Part shown: positions 16,562 to 25,552 of the stretch, one piece after another
How the letters are laid out: each line of letters starts with the position of its first letter
Numbering within the stretch: position 1 is the first letter of the stretch
Assembly: GCF_001907295.1 (NCBI RefSeq)
Contig: NZ_MQVR01000010.1
Location: 1-49,697, forward strand
Source: Bowdeniella nasicola
GTDB lineage: Bacteria > Actinomycetota > Actinomycetes > Actinomycetales > Actinomycetaceae
Direction of reading: 5' to 3'
Length of the DNA stretch: 49,697 nucleotides
Made by a program: the position numbers and the translations under genes
The notes under the pieces: generated by a model
The model's database searches: none
Told to the model about the DNA's origin: nothing
Seen by the model: only the letters and a program-made list of their open reading frames with translations

Positions 16562-17665
16562 ATGGAATCCACCGGACGCACACCCCGAATCGCGCTGCTC
16601 ATCGGCGGGATGAGCGGGGAACACTCGATCTCCTGCCTCACGGCCGCGGGAGTACTACGCAATATCGACACCGATCGCTTCGACGTGCTCGTCCTCGGCA
16701 TTACTCGAGGTGGCACCTGGGTCCTCGTCCCACCCGACCCCGAAGCTCTGGACGGCGGCACCGCCAAGGTCCCGACGGATGCGCCAGCGGTGACGCTCGT
16801 GCGCACCACGGATGGCGAGGTGCGCCTGATCGGGATCGAGGACGGCACCGACCATGGCGTCATCGATGTCGTCTTCCCGCTGCTGCACGGCCCCTTCGGT
16901 GAGGACGGCACCGTGCAGGGACAGTTCGAGATGCTCGGCGTGCGCTACGTCGGCTCCGGCGTTTTCGCCTCGGCGGCCGGCATGGACAAGCACTTCACGA
17001 AGGTCATCCTCGAACAGGCCGGCCTGCCCGTCGGCCCGTACGTGCCCGTAACAAACGATGAATGGCGAACCGAACGCGCAGCCGTCCTTACCCGGTGTGA
17101 GGCACTCGCGCTGCCGCTGTTCGTCAAACCTGCCCGCGCTGGATCCTCGCTCGGCATCACCAAGGTCGAGGATTTCGCGGACCTGCCCGCCGCCATCGAA
17201 ACGGCCCACGAGCACGACCCGAAGGTCATCATCGAGGCGGGCGTGACCGCCCGCGAGATCGAGGTCGCGGTCCTCGGCGGCCGCGATGGCACGCCGCGCG
17301 TCGCCCCGGTCGGGGAAGTCGTCATGGACCTCGCCGACGGCGAGTTCTACGACTGGGAGACCAAGTACTTCTCCCACAACGCCGTCACGATGAAAGCGCC
17401 GGCGGTCCTGCCCGAGGGCGTCGCGGAGCGCATCGCGGATGCCGCAGCCCGCACGTTCCAAGTGCTCGAATGCGAAGGCCTTGCACGCGTCGATTTCTTC
17501 TACACCGAGGATGGCGAGATCCTCATCAACGAGATCAACACGATGCCGGGCATGACGCCCTACTCGATGTACCCGTTCATGTGGCAGCAGACGGGATTGA
17601 GCTACCGGGACCTCGTGACCGAACTGATTGAACTCGCGCTGAGCCGCAAGATCGGGCTGCGCTAG
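16562..17665 (+). CDS. ddl: D-alanine--D-alanine ligase
   Basis: 367 residues. ATP-grasp ligase making the D-Ala-D-Ala terminus of the peptidoglycan stem peptide. LIGGMSGEHSISCLTAAGV at the N terminus, PLLHGPFGEDGTVQGQFE, FVKPARAGSSLGITKV, GLARVDFFYTEDGEILINEI (metal-binding) and NTMPGMTPYSMYP are all diagnostic. ATG at 16562 is used: TAGTCT (16549-16554) lies 7 bp upstream, which suggests a leaderless message, and an ATG 6 bp earlier is out of frame. The stop overlaps the convergent DUF3515 stop by 4 bp (CTAG). Confidence 0.96.
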   Translation: MESTGRTPRIALLIGGMSGEHSISCLTAAGVLRNIDTDRFDVLVLGITRGGTWVLVPPDPEALDGGTAKVPTDAPAVTLVRTTDGEVRLIGIEDGTDHGVIDVVFPLLHGPFGEDGTVQGQFEMLGVRYVGSGVFASAAGMDKHFTKVILEQAGLPVGPYVPVTNDEWRTERAAVLTRCEALALPLFVKPARAGSSLGITKVEDFADLPAAIETAHEHDPKVIIEAGVTAREIEVAVLGGRDGTPRVAPVGEVVMDLADGEFYDWETKYFSHNAVTMKAPAVLPEGVAERIADAAARTFQVLECEGLARVDFFYTEDGEILINEINTMPGMTPYSMYPFMWQQTGLSYRDLVTELIELALSRKIGLR

Positions 17666-18225
17666 CTTCCGGAGCGGTCGCCCACGACGTCGGTCGAACC
17701 GACGCAGTGCTTTGTCGCTTCGACGACCTTGAGAGCGCTTGCCATCGCTAACAGGACGGCCGTGGGCTGTTCGAGCCCCGTCTCCGCGGGGACGATTACC
17801 TCGACGGCAGGGGAGCGGCCGTAGCTCAAAAACGTCCAGGCCGAATCGGGCGCGTGCGGCGGGATGAGTTCGGAGCCGGCCTCCGGGTTGATCCAGTCGA
17901 TCGCGTCCTTCTCGCCGTCCTTTGACGTCGACGCGCTCACCGAGAGGCAGCGATCGGTCGTCGGGGGCGGGGGCGCGATACCGCAGCGGATCGTGATGGG
18001 AGCCTCGCTCGTGCCATAGGCCATGGTGCCCTGAGCGTCGGTCGGGATCTGCTTCATCCCCTGGATCTCGCGCGGCATCTTTTGCAGCACGCGGGCGCAG
18101 ATCGGATCGGGTGCCTGCGCGCCGGGCGTCAAGTGCACTGGGGTCGCACAGGCCGACAGCGCAAGGACGCCAGCACACGTGACAGCGATGCCGCCACTGC
18201 GGCGGCGAAACAACAAGGAGGGCAC
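17662..18225 (-). CDS. DUF3515-family lipoprotein
   Basis: 187 residues. A short basic N terminus (FRRRSGG), a hydrophobic segment and LSAC with Cys at about 26 make a lipoprotein signal. The mature part has PDPICARVLQKMPREIQG, IRCGIAPPPPTTDRCLSV, AIDWINPE and VEVIVP, which with the ddl–thiL neighbourhood fits the actinobacterial DUF3515 family (function unknown). GTG at 18225 is chosen because TACAGT ends 6 bp upstream (leaderless spacing); longer open frames reach into thiL on the opposite strand and are shadows. Divergent from thiL across 22 bp. Confidence 0.85.
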   Translation of the reverse strand: MPSLLFRRRSGGIAVTCAGVLALSACATPVHLTPGAQAPDPICARVLQKMPREIQGMKQIPTDAQGTMAYGTSEAPITIRCGIAPPPPTTDRCLSVSASTSKDGEKDAIDWINPEAGSELIPPHAPDSAWTFLSYGRSPAVEVIVPAETGLEQPTAVLLAMASALKVVEATKHCVGSTDVVGDRSGS

Positions 18226-18247
18226 ATACTCACTGTACGGTTCAATC
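18226..18247. promoter_or_regulatory. Divergent leaderless promoters with overlapping -10 boxes (second case)
   Basis: The GTG starts of the DUF3515 gene (minus, 18225) and thiL (plus, 18248) are 22 bp apart. On the minus strand TACAGT (18237-18232) ends 6 bp before its GTG; on the plus strand TACGGT (18236-18241) ends 6 bp before its GTG. The two boxes share only the TA base pairs at 18236-18237. Both have the last T at -7 if the RNA starts on the G of GTG. No RBS precedes the thiL start. Confidence 0.55.
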
Positions 18248-19294
18248 GTGACGAACTTAAACCGAACCATTGGCCAGCTGGCAGAAGACGAGCTTCTCGC
18301 ACGGATCATCCCGCAGCTGCCCGCAGGCAGAACGGTGATCGACAACGGCGACGACGCCGCAGTGCTGCCCGCCGATGACGGCAGCGTCGTCGCCTGCACC
18401 GACGTCATGGTGGAGGACCGGCACTTCCGCACCGCCTGGTCGACGGGCGGTGATATCGGCTGGCGCGTCGCGATGCAAAACCTGTCAGATATTTCTGCGA
18501 TGGGCGCGGCCGGCACGCAACTCCTGATCGGCCTCGTGATGCCGCCGTCGACCACGCTGGCCTGGGTTGAGGACTTCGCGCGCGGTCTGCGCCAGGCGTG
18601 CGAGGCCGGAGCCTTTGCGTGGGGATCTCCGGTCGGCGTCGCGGGCGGGGACCTGTCTGGCGGCGAAAAGATCATGGTGAGCGTGACGGCGCTCGGCTCG
18701 CTGTGCGGGCGGAAGCCGCTTACCCGCGCTGGCGCTCGTCCCGGAGATACCGTCGCGGTTGCTGGCACACTCGGGTTTTCGGCGGCGGGCCTCGCGCTCG
18801 CGACGGCGGGAAAGATTCCCGCCCGGCTCGCCGATGACTGGCAGGACCTGTCGGAAAGTGGCGCGAGCGCCGACCAGTGGGCGCAATACGCCTGGCATAT
18901 CTATCGGCGGCCCCAGCCCCCACTCACCGCTGGCGTCAGCGCCGCTGACGTGGGCGCGAGCGCGGCGATGGACATCTCCGATGGCCTGGTCCGTGATCTC
19001 GGACGGCTCGCGCGCGCTAGCGGTGTGAGCATCGAGCTCACGCCCCCTTGCGACCTGCCGGGACTAGTGAGCATCGCGGAGAGTCTTGCTCCCAGCGAGG
19101 GCAAGGCGCTGGCGAACTCCTGGTGGCATTCCGGGGGAGAAGACCACGCCCTGCTTGCCACGTTCCATTCCGGGACCGAGCTACCAGACGGCTTCACGGC
19201 GATCGGACGTGTGCTTCAGGACTGCGAGGGCGGAGCACTTACCGGCATCGATCCGGAGGCGGCCCGCGGCTGGGACCACTTCGGCCAGGGATAG
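18248..19294 (+). CDS. thiL: Thiamine-monophosphate kinase
   Basis: 348 residues. Phosphorylates thiamine monophosphate to thiamine pyrophosphate. The AIR-synthase fold motifs are present: VIDNGDDAAVLPADDGS, ACTDVMVEDRHFRT, MQNLSDISAMGA, VAGGDLSGGEKIMVSV and MDISDGLVRDLGRLA. GTG at 18248 is used because a -10 box lies at the leaderless distance; an in-frame ATG at 18179 would overlap the divergent DUF3515 gene. A strong bidirectional terminator follows 15 bp after the stop. No TPP riboswitch is seen upstream. Confidence 0.93.
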   Translation: MTNLNRTIGQLAEDELLARIIPQLPAGRTVIDNGDDAAVLPADDGSVVACTDVMVEDRHFRTAWSTGGDIGWRVAMQNLSDISAMGAAGTQLLIGLVMPPSTTLAWVEDFARGLRQACEAGAFAWGSPVGVAGGDLSGGEKIMVSVTALGSLCGRKPLTRAGARPGDTVAVAGTLGFSAAGLALATAGKIPARLADDWQDLSESGASADQWAQYAWHIYRRPQPPLTAGVSAADVGASAAMDISDGLVRDLGRLARASGVSIELTPPCDLPGLVSIAESLAPSEGKALANSWWHSGGEDHALLATFHSGTELPDGFTAIGRVLQDCEGGALTGIDPEAARGWDHFGQG

Positions 19295-19309
19295 CGGCAG
19301 CCGGGCAAG

Positions 19310-19342
19310 AAAAAAGAGGACGGGGTTGCCGTCCTCTTTTTT
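19310..19342. terminator. Bidirectional intrinsic terminator between thiL and rpmB
   Basis: AAAAAAGAGGACGG, loop GGTTG, CCGTCCTCTTTTTT: a 14-bp perfect stem flanked by A- and T-tracts. It ends thiL on the plus strand and rpmB on the minus strand. Confidence 0.93.
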
Positions 19343-19352
19343 GCGTTTGCGC

Positions 19353-19547
19353 TTACTTGGTGTTGCGCGCGACCTTGCCAGCCTTGAGGCAGGAAGTGCA
19401 CACGTTCAGGCGCTTCGGAGCTCCATCGACGAGGGCGCGCACGCGCTGAATGTTCGGATTCCAACGGCGCGAGGTGCGCACGTGCGAGTGCGACACGCTC
19501 TTGCCGAAGCTGGGGCCCTTGCCGCAGACGTCGCAGGTGGCAGCCAC
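19353..19547 (-). CDS. rpmB: 50S ribosomal protein L28
   Basis: 64 residues, standard actinobacterial L28. CDVCGKGP near the N terminus and CTSCLKAGK near the C terminus supply four Cys, so this is the zinc-binding (C+) form. [19 protein letters not shown] is the rRNA-contacting core. GTG start at 19547 has GAGGAG about 6-8 bases upstream. It is transcribed alone, away from the recG operon, with 189 bp to the divergent DAK-domain gene. TTGACC on the minus strand near 19640 may be part of its promoter. Confidence 0.96.
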   Translation of the reverse strand: MAATCDVCGKGPSFGKSVSHSHVRTSRRWNPNIQRVRALVDGAPKRLNVCTSCLKAGKVARNTK

Positions 19548-19736
19548 GGTTCTTCTCCTCGGATTAACGATTTCCCGCCGGTGCGGGAGGTCTATCAGGC
19601 GCTCGCGTCGGCATCAACCGACATAGAGCAACCGGTCAAGAATACACAGGTTTGTCGCTAAAACCCAAACCCTTGCGCCCGTGCCGTAGGCCACAGAGGT
19701 GATTGTGTCAGACATCGGCGGTAACCTGCGATACAC

Positions 19737-21227
19737 ATGGACACCACACCCACCACCCTCAACGCCCACCGCGCCCGCGCCTGGCTCACCGAAGCCCTGC
19801 GCGCGCTCGCTGCCGTACGCACCCGCGTCGATACGCTCAACGTCTTTCCGGTGCCGGATTCCGATACCGGAACCAACGTGGTGCTCACTGTCACAGCCGG
19901 CGCTCGCCAGGCTCAACTCATCGGGGACGACGCCGACCTACCCGCCCTGACCGCCGCCGTCGCCCACGGCGCCCTGTGGGGAGCCCGCGGGAACTCCGGC
20001 ATCATCATCTCCCAGGCGTTCCAGGCCCTCGCGCGCACCTTCGAGGGCGTCACCGAAGCGAGCGCGACGGACCTCATTCGCGCCCTAGACGCAGTCGCGA
20101 TCGCTGTGCGCGACGCCGTCGCCAAACCCGTCGAAGGTACGATCATCACGGTCGCCCGCGAGGTCGCCGAAGCCGTAGTCAAGCTCCCCATGACCGCGAC
20201 GCTCGCCGACGTCGCCAAGTGCGCGCAGGCCGCGGGAATCGCCTCGCTTGCGACGACGGGCGAGCGGCTCGGAGCCGAGATCGGTACGCCCGTCTCGATT
20301 GACGCCGGCGCCGCCTCATACGTCGTCCTGCTCGACGCGTTCGCTCAGGCTCTCGGCGTCACCGACCGGGCCCCGATCCCGTGGGAACTCAGCGACTCCC
20401 ACCCCAGCGGCGATGGCTCCTGCCTGCCGGACGAGGGCGAATTCGAGGTCATGTACGTGACCGTGACCGACCGGCGCGGCGCAGCCCACCTGCGCAGCCG
20501 ACTAAGCGATATCGGGCACTCTGTCGCGGTCGTGGCCGGGCAAGAAGACCACTGGCACGTCCACGTCCACACCGATCATCCGCAACTCGCACTGCCAGCC
20601 ACGGCCGCCCATCAGGTCTTGGTGCGCCACCTCCAAGCGCCCATCGACCCGCACGGCATCGTCGCGACGACGAACGCCGTCGGATTGCTCGAGGAACTGG
20701 CCCGCTGCGGAGCGGTGACGGCGCTCGCCCCCTCCCGCTCGGCGCTGGTGCGCGCGATCATCGACTGCGGCAGCACCGACGTCACCGTACTGCCCGCGAG
20801 CAACGCGCTCGCAGACCTCGCACGCGAAGTCGCGAACGATCCGCAACTGCGCGCCGAGGGCATCGACGTGCATGTCGCACCGACGCACAACGACCCGCAG
20901 GTCTATGCGGTTTGTACCGAGTGGGGGATATCTCGCCTCGTCGACTCCGATGAGGACCCGGCCTCGATTGCGCAGGCGTGCGTCGCCGACACCGAGGTGC
21001 GAGGGCTTCGGTTCAACCTCGCAGACCGTGGCGCGTCGATCTCCTCGTGCCTGCAAACGCTGCCGCTAACCGCCGACGACGTCGTCACGGTCTTCGTCGG
21101 GGACAGTGTCCACGCGACGAATATGCTGCGCTCCGTCCTGCCGGTTCTGCAGGCGCAAAACATCGAAGTCCAGTCGCTCGCCGCCGGCCAGCGTTCCCCC
21201 GACCTGTGGATCATGCGCCATGGCTAA
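19737..21227 (+). CDS. DAK2-domain (fatty acid kinase-like) protein
   Basis: 496 residues. The N-terminal DAK2/DhaL-type domain has LNVFPVPDSDTGTNVVLTV (three Asp binding two Mg2+ and ATP) and LWGARGNSGIIISQAFQAL. The C-terminal part (from about 230) has VMYVTVTDRRGAAHLRS and GQEDHWHVHVHTD, as in FakA-like proteins, and ends in a DegV-like fold with VTVLPASNALADLAREV. The family member in Firmicutes, FakA, phosphorylates fatty acids bound to FakB; whether this one does is unknown. TAACCT (19722-19727) would give a leader of only about 4 nt. The stop overlaps recG by 8 bp. Confidence 0.9.
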   Translation: MDTTPTTLNAHRARAWLTEALRALAAVRTRVDTLNVFPVPDSDTGTNVVLTVTAGARQAQLIGDDADLPALTAAVAHGALWGARGNSGIIISQAFQALARTFEGVTEASATDLIRALDAVAIAVRDAVAKPVEGTIITVAREVAEAVVKLPMTATLADVAKCAQAAGIASLATTGERLGAEIGTPVSIDAGAASYVVLLDAFAQALGVTDRAPIPWELSDSHPSGDGSCLPDEGEFEVMYVTVTDRRGAAHLRSRLSDIGHSVAVVAGQEDHWHVHVHTDHPQLALPATAAHQVLVRHLQAPIDPHGIVATTNAVGLLEELARCGAVTALAPSRSALVRAIIDCGSTDVTVLPASNALADLAREVANDPQLRAEGIDVHVAPTHNDPQVYAVCTEWGISRLVDSDEDPASIAQACVADTEVRGLRFNLADRGASISSCLQTLPLTADDVVTVFVGDSVHATNMLRSVLPVLQAQNIEVQSLAAGQRSPDLWIMRHG

Positions 21228-23388
21228 CGACGCGGCACTGCGGCCCTTCTTCTACCAGAACCTCGCACGTCACCTCGGGGCGACGAGCGCGAAGAAACTG
21301 GCGCGGCTGGGATTGCACAGCGTCACCGACCTGCTGTGGTACGTGCCCTTCCGGCTCTCCGACCCCGGCGATCTCGTGCCCATCAGTCGCCTGCGGCCCG
21401 ATATGCCCGCCGTCGTCGAACTCGAGATCACGTCCACGACTTCCAAGACGACCCGTACCGGCACGGTCGTGGTCGAGGTCGCGGGAACGGACGGCCACGA
21501 CACCATGACGCTCGTGCACTTCACGCGCCGGCGCAACCTCATCGCGTACTACAAGAAGCGGTTCACGCCCGGCACGCGCGGGTTCTTCGCCGGGACGGCC
21601 AAGGACTCCTATGGCACGATCCAATTCTCCCACCCGGACGCCTACCTCTATGAGCATCCCTCCCAGCGCGCGGCAGCGCTGCGGGAAGCGACCGAGCTGC
21701 AGCCCGTCTATCACGCGTCCTCCGCCGTCGGGTCGTCCGCCATCGCCACCGCGGTCGGCGCGATCCTCGATACCGCCCGCGATGGCGACATCCCCGAGAT
21801 CATCCCCGACGCGATCCGGGCCGAGCACGACATGCCCTCGCTGGCGCAGACGTTCCGCAACGTCCACCAACCCGCCGACGCCGACACCTACGCGAAGGCA
21901 CTCGGGCACCTGAAGTTCACCGAGGCCTTCCTCCTCCAGCTCCTGCTCGCGCAGCGTCGCCAGGCCGCCAAGGAGTTGCGGGCCACGGCCTGGCCGATCA
22001 GCGAAGACGGCCTCGTCCGTCGCTTCGATGCGGCGCTGCCCTTCGACCTGACCGAGGGACAACGCACGGTGGGGGACCAGATCGCCTCCGACCTTTCGAA
22101 CCCCACCCCCATGATGCGACTGCTGCAGGGCGATGTGGGCGCGGGCAAAACCGTCGTCGCGCTGCGCGCCATGCTGCAGGTCGTCGACGGCGGCGGCCAG
22201 GCCGTGCTCCTCGCCCCGACGGAAGTCCTCGCCTATCAGCACTACCGGACGCTGACCGCACTCGTCGCCGACCTCGGAGTGCACGTCACCCTCGTGACCG
22301 GATCCCAAAAATCCGCCGAACGCCGCCGCACGCGCGCCGAGGTCGCAAGCGGCGAAGCCAGTATCATCGTCGGCACGCACGCACTGTTTTCCAATGACGT
22401 CATCTTCACCGACGTCGGCCTCGTCGTCGTCGACGAACAGCACCGCTTCGGCGTCGAACAGCGTGATCAACTCCGGCACGGCCCCACGGGACCCGCCCAC
22501 ATCCTGCACATGACCGCGACCCCAATCCCGCGCACCATCGCGCTCACGGTCTTCGGAGACCTCGAGGTCTCCACCTTGCGCGAAGTCCCAGCGGGCCGGG
22601 CAGCCGTCGAAACCTTCCGCGTCGCGAACGACAACGAACGCTGGATGGCACGCATGTGGGCCCGCGCCGCCGAGGAAGTCGCAGCGGGCGGGCGAGTCTT
22701 CGTCGTCTGTCCTCGCATCGGCACCGACGACGACGCGAGCGACGGCGCCGACCTCATCGAGGCCGAGGACGACAAACCGCGCGTGCTCGCCGGCGTCGCC
22801 GCCACGGCAGCTGCCCTAGCCGACAATCCCGCCCTCGCCGGAATCAGCATCGGCCAGCTCCACGGACGCATGAGCGCTGCGGATAAGGATGCCGCCATGG
22901 CAGCCTTCGCCGCGGGCGAGGCACCAATCCTCGTCACCACGACCGTCATCGAGGTCGGAGTCGACGTTCCCGATGCGACCGTCATGATCATCCTCGACGC
23001 GGACCGCTTCGGCCTCGCCCAACTCCACCAGCTCCGCGGGCGGATTGGTCGCGGCACGAAGCCCGGCCTGTGCTTTGTCGTCTCCCAACAGCCGACGCTG
23101 CCCTCGGCGGACCGGCTCGCCGAGTTCTGCGCGACAACCGACGGTTTCCACCTCGCCGAGGTCGATCTTGCGAACCGTCGCGAAGGCGATGTCCTCGGCC
23201 GCTACCAGACCGGCGGTCGCAGCGGCCTGCGAGTCCTGTCGGCCGTTTCCGATCGCCCCATCATCGAACATGCACGGACCGCCGCCCGGCAAACGGTCGC
23301 GGCCAATCCGGAGCTTGCGAACGAACCAGGCCTGCGCGCGGCCCTCCTGGAATTGGCCGCAGAAGGGGAGTACCTGGAGCGCACATGA
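21220..23388 (+). CDS. recG: ATP-dependent DNA helicase RecG
   Basis: 722 residues. Branch-migration helicase that remodels stalled replication forks. An N-terminal wedge/OB domain (about 60-200) precedes the motor: Walker A QGDVGAGKTVVALRAML, VLLAPTEVLAYQHY, VVVDEQHRFGVEQR (DEQH), TATPIPRTIALT and LHQLRGRIGRGTKPG. ATG at 21220 gives the expected N terminus and overlaps the DAK-domain stop; an in-frame start 114 bp upstream lies within that gene. rsmD starts inside the last codons. Confidence 0.96.
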   Translation: MANDAALRPFFYQNLARHLGATSAKKLARLGLHSVTDLLWYVPFRLSDPGDLVPISRLRPDMPAVVELEITSTTSKTTRTGTVVVEVAGTDGHDTMTLVHFTRRRNLIAYYKKRFTPGTRGFFAGTAKDSYGTIQFSHPDAYLYEHPSQRAAALREATELQPVYHASSAVGSSAIATAVGAILDTARDGDIPEIIPDAIRAEHDMPSLAQTFRNVHQPADADTYAKALGHLKFTEAFLLQLLLAQRRQAAKELRATAWPISEDGLVRRFDAALPFDLTEGQRTVGDQIASDLSNPTPMMRLLQGDVGAGKTVVALRAMLQVVDGGGQAVLLAPTEVLAYQHYRTLTALVADLGVHVTLVTGSQKSAERRRTRAEVASGEASIIVGTHALFSNDVIFTDVGLVVVDEQHRFGVEQRDQLRHGPTGPAHILHMTATPIPRTIALTVFGDLEVSTLREVPAGRAAVETFRVANDNERWMARMWARAAEEVAAGGRVFVVCPRIGTDDDASDGADLIEAEDDKPRVLAGVAATAAALADNPALAGISIGQLHGRMSAADKDAAMAAFAAGEAPILVTTTVIEVGVDVPDATVMIILDADRFGLAQLHQLRGRIGRGTKPGLCFVVSQQPTLPSADRLAEFCATTDGFHLAEVDLANRREGDVLGRYQTGGRSGLRVLSAVSDRPIIEHARTAARQTVAANPELANEPGLRAALLELAAEGEYLERT

Positions 23389-23951
23389 CACGCATCATCG
23401 CAGGCGAACTCGCCGGCCGGCAGCTCGCCGTCCCCGCCAAGGGCACCCGACCCACCTCCGACCGCGTCCGGGAAGCCATCTTCTCCACTCTCGACGCCAC
23501 CGGCCTGCTGCCCCACGCCCGCGTCCTCGACCTGTGTGCGGGCTCCGGCGCTCTCGGCTTCGAAGCCCTCTCGCGCGGCGCGCGCCACGCGGATCTCGTC
23601 GAAAACCACTCCAAGAGCGCGGCCACCATCACCGCGAATGCGCGCACACTGGCACTGACTGAGCAGGCACGCGTCCATGTCACCGGTGCGACGAGCTTCC
23701 TGGAGTGCGCCACGATCGCCTATGACGTGATCTTCATCGATCCGCCCTACGACATCGCCGGCGAGCTCACGGCACGGTGTTTGCACCTCATCAATGAGCT
23801 TGACCTCCTTACTCCCGACGGCCTAGTCGTCGCCGAATCGGCGACGCGGAGCGAGAAAACCGACGTCGAGGGTTGGCAGGTGTGGAAAGAGAAAGCCTAT
23901 GGAGAAACCAGGGTGGCCTACCTGGAGCGAGCCGATAGGCTAGAGGAATGA
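23385..23951 (+). CDS. rsmD: 16S rRNA (guanine(966)-N2)-methyltransferase RsmD
   Basis: 188 residues. Typical RsmD N terminus TRIIAGELAGRQLAVP and TRPTSDRVREAIFSTL, SAM-binding LDLCAGSGALGFEALSRGA and the catalytic N-methyltransferase motif DPPY in VIFIDPPYD. Methylates G966 (E. coli numbering) of 16S rRNA. Overlaps recG upstream by 4 bp and coaD downstream by 4 bp, part of a translationally coupled run. Confidence 0.94.
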   Translation: MTRIIAGELAGRQLAVPAKGTRPTSDRVREAIFSTLDATGLLPHARVLDLCAGSGALGFEALSRGARHADLVENHSKSAATITANARTLALTEQARVHVTGATSFLECATIAYDVIFIDPPYDIAGELTARCLHLINELDLLTPDGLVVAESATRSEKTDVEGWQVWKEKAYGETRVAYLERADRLEE

Positions 23952-24436
23952 CGACATCCATTGCAGTGCTGCCCGGCTCCTATGACCCGATGACCCTCGG
24001 TCACGTCGACGTGATCAAGCGCGCCCGATCAATGTTTGATCGCGTCATCGTGGCCGTGGCATACAACGCGTCCAAGAACTCCCTGTTCGACCTCGACACC
24101 CGGGTCGAGCTCGCCCGTGCCTCGACCCAGGAGATTGAAAACGTCGAGGTGAAGCCCGTTCCCGGCCTGCTCGCCGACTTCTGTCGCGAAGAAGGCGCCA
24201 CCGCGATCGTCAAGGGCCTGCGCGGCTCGGCCGATTTCGATGCAGAACTCGCGATGAGCCTGATGAACCGCGAACTGTGCGATATCGAAACCGTCTTCAT
24301 CATGGGCGCCCCCGGGCTGAACCACATCGCCTCGTCGATCGTCAAGGATGTCGCCCGCCACGGCGGAGATGTCTCGGAGTTCGTCGATCCTGCCGTCGCG
24401 CGAGCCCTGAGTGGTGCCTTTAGCCGGAGGGGCTAG
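23948..24436 (+). CDS. coaD: Phosphopantetheine adenylyltransferase
   Basis: 162 residues. Transfers AMP from ATP to 4'-phosphopantetheine in coenzyme A synthesis. LPGSYDPMTLGHVDVIKRA carries the (T/H)xGH nucleotidyltransferase motif, KGLRGSADFDAELAM binds the pantetheine arm, and HIASSIVKDVARHGGDVS is the ISST-type C-terminal motif. Length is typical (about 160). Starts in the rsmD stop; its own stop shares one base with the GTG of the next gene. Confidence 0.96.
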   Translation: MTTSIAVLPGSYDPMTLGHVDVIKRARSMFDRVIVAVAYNASKNSLFDLDTRVELARASTQEIENVEVKPVPGLLADFCREEGATAIVKGLRGSADFDAELAMSLMNRELCDIETVFIMGAPGLNHIASSIVKDVARHGGDVSEFVDPAVARALSGAFSRRG

Positions 24437-24966
24437 TGAACGAGGAAGCGACGTCCGAACACCGGGGTAGTTCCCTCACGGAAATCCTCGACACGCTCGC
24501 TGACATGGTCCGCAACGCGCGTGCCATGCCCATGAGTGCTTCCGTCCTCGTCTCGCGCGCCGAAATGCTCGAGATGATCGACACCGCCCGCGAGCTGATT
24601 CCCACCGAGATCGCCCGCGCCGACGCGACGCTGCGCGGCGCCGACGTGACCATCGCATCCGCACGCGAGCAGGCCGAGAGGATCCGCGCGCAGGCGAGGC
24701 GCGAAGCCGAACAACTCCTCGGCAACGAAGAAGTCGTCACCACCGCCACCCGGCACGCCAAACACGTCGAAGTCGAAGCCGAAGCCCGGGCCGCCAAACT
24801 CACGCGCGATGCCCAAGACTATTGCGACCGCACTCTCGCGCAGCTCGAGGTCAACCTCAACCGTGCGCTGCGGGAAGTCGCGGGCGGGCGCAAGGTCCTC
24901 GGCGAAGCCATAGCCGCCTATGATGAGACGGCCGCCGGAAAGAAGGACTCCTCAGATGATGCATAA
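24436..24966 (+). CDS. sepIVA: SepIVA-like DivIVA-family coiled-coil protein
   Basis: 176 residues, highly charged and predicted mostly helical. An N-terminal segment SLTEILDTLADMVRNARAMP and MSASVLVSRAEMLEMID precede a coiled coil with ASAREQAERIRAQARREAEQ (about 75-160). No transmembrane segment. In mycobacteria the homologue between the pantetheine/ribosome genes and DUF177–rnc is SepIVA, a septum- and pole-associated cell-division factor. Automatic annotation often calls such proteins ATP synthase subunit B-like because of the coiled coil. GTG start with GGAGGGG just upstream. Confidence 0.8.
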   Translation: MNEEATSEHRGSSLTEILDTLADMVRNARAMPMSASVLVSRAEMLEMIDTARELIPTEIARADATLRGADVTIASAREQAERIRAQARREAEQLLGNEEVVTTATRHAKHVEVEAEARAAKLTRDAQDYCDRTLAQLEVNLNRALREVAGGRKVLGEAIAAYDETAAGKKDSSDDA

Positions 24967-25552
24967 CCGAGGTGCGATCGATGCCAACAGCCCGTGGGTG
25001 GTCGACCTCGCCGAGCTGCCCCGCTCACCCGGAACGCAACGCGACCTCGATCGCGAGATCCGGCTCGCCGAACGCTGGGGGAGCGACGTCACGTGGATCG
25101 ACGAAGGCGAGCCCATCACGATCGATGGCACGCTCGACTCCGTCCTCGATGGCGTCTTCGTCTCCGCCGGAGTGAAAACGACCGTCGCGGGGGAATGCGT
25201 GCGGTGCCTGACCCCGCTGTCCCGCGAGGTCGACACCCGCATCGACGAGCTCTTCCTCTACCCCGAGGCCGTAACGCGGGCCAAGGAGGAGGGCGATGAG
25301 GAAGCTGAAGAGCTCTACCGCATCACCGATAACTACCTCGACCTCGAACAGGTCGTCCGCGACGCGATCCTTGGCGAACTGCCGTTCAGCCCGCTATGCC
25401 GCGAGGACTGCGAAGGACTGTGCGCCGAATGCGGCATCGTCTTGCGGGACGCCGACGAAGACCACCACCACGAGACCATCGATCCTCGCTGGCAGGCCCT
25501 CGGCGCGCTCATGAGCCCGCAGGACGGCGATGAGGTGGACGGCGCCGAATGA
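24956..25552 (+). CDS. yceD: DUF177 (YceD) family protein
   Basis: 198 residues. Has the family's CVRCLTPLSREVDT and CREDCEGLCAECG cysteine motifs, which suggest metal binding, and a central acidic stretch EEGDEEAEELY. The function of YceD proteins is not settled; they are linked to ribosome and 23S rRNA maturation by their constant pairing with ribosomal and RNase genes. The ATG-ATG start overlaps sepIVA by 11 bp. In many bacteria rpmF follows directly; here rnc does, so L32 must be encoded elsewhere. Confidence 0.88.
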   Translation: MMHNRGAIDANSPWVVDLAELPRSPGTQRDLDREIRLAERWGSDVTWIDEGEPITIDGTLDSVLDGVFVSAGVKTTVAGECVRCLTPLSREVDTRIDELFLYPEAVTRAKEEGDEEAEELYRITDNYLDLEQVVRDAILGELPFSPLCREDCEGLCAECGIVLRDADEDHHHETIDPRWQALGALMSPQDGDEVDGAE

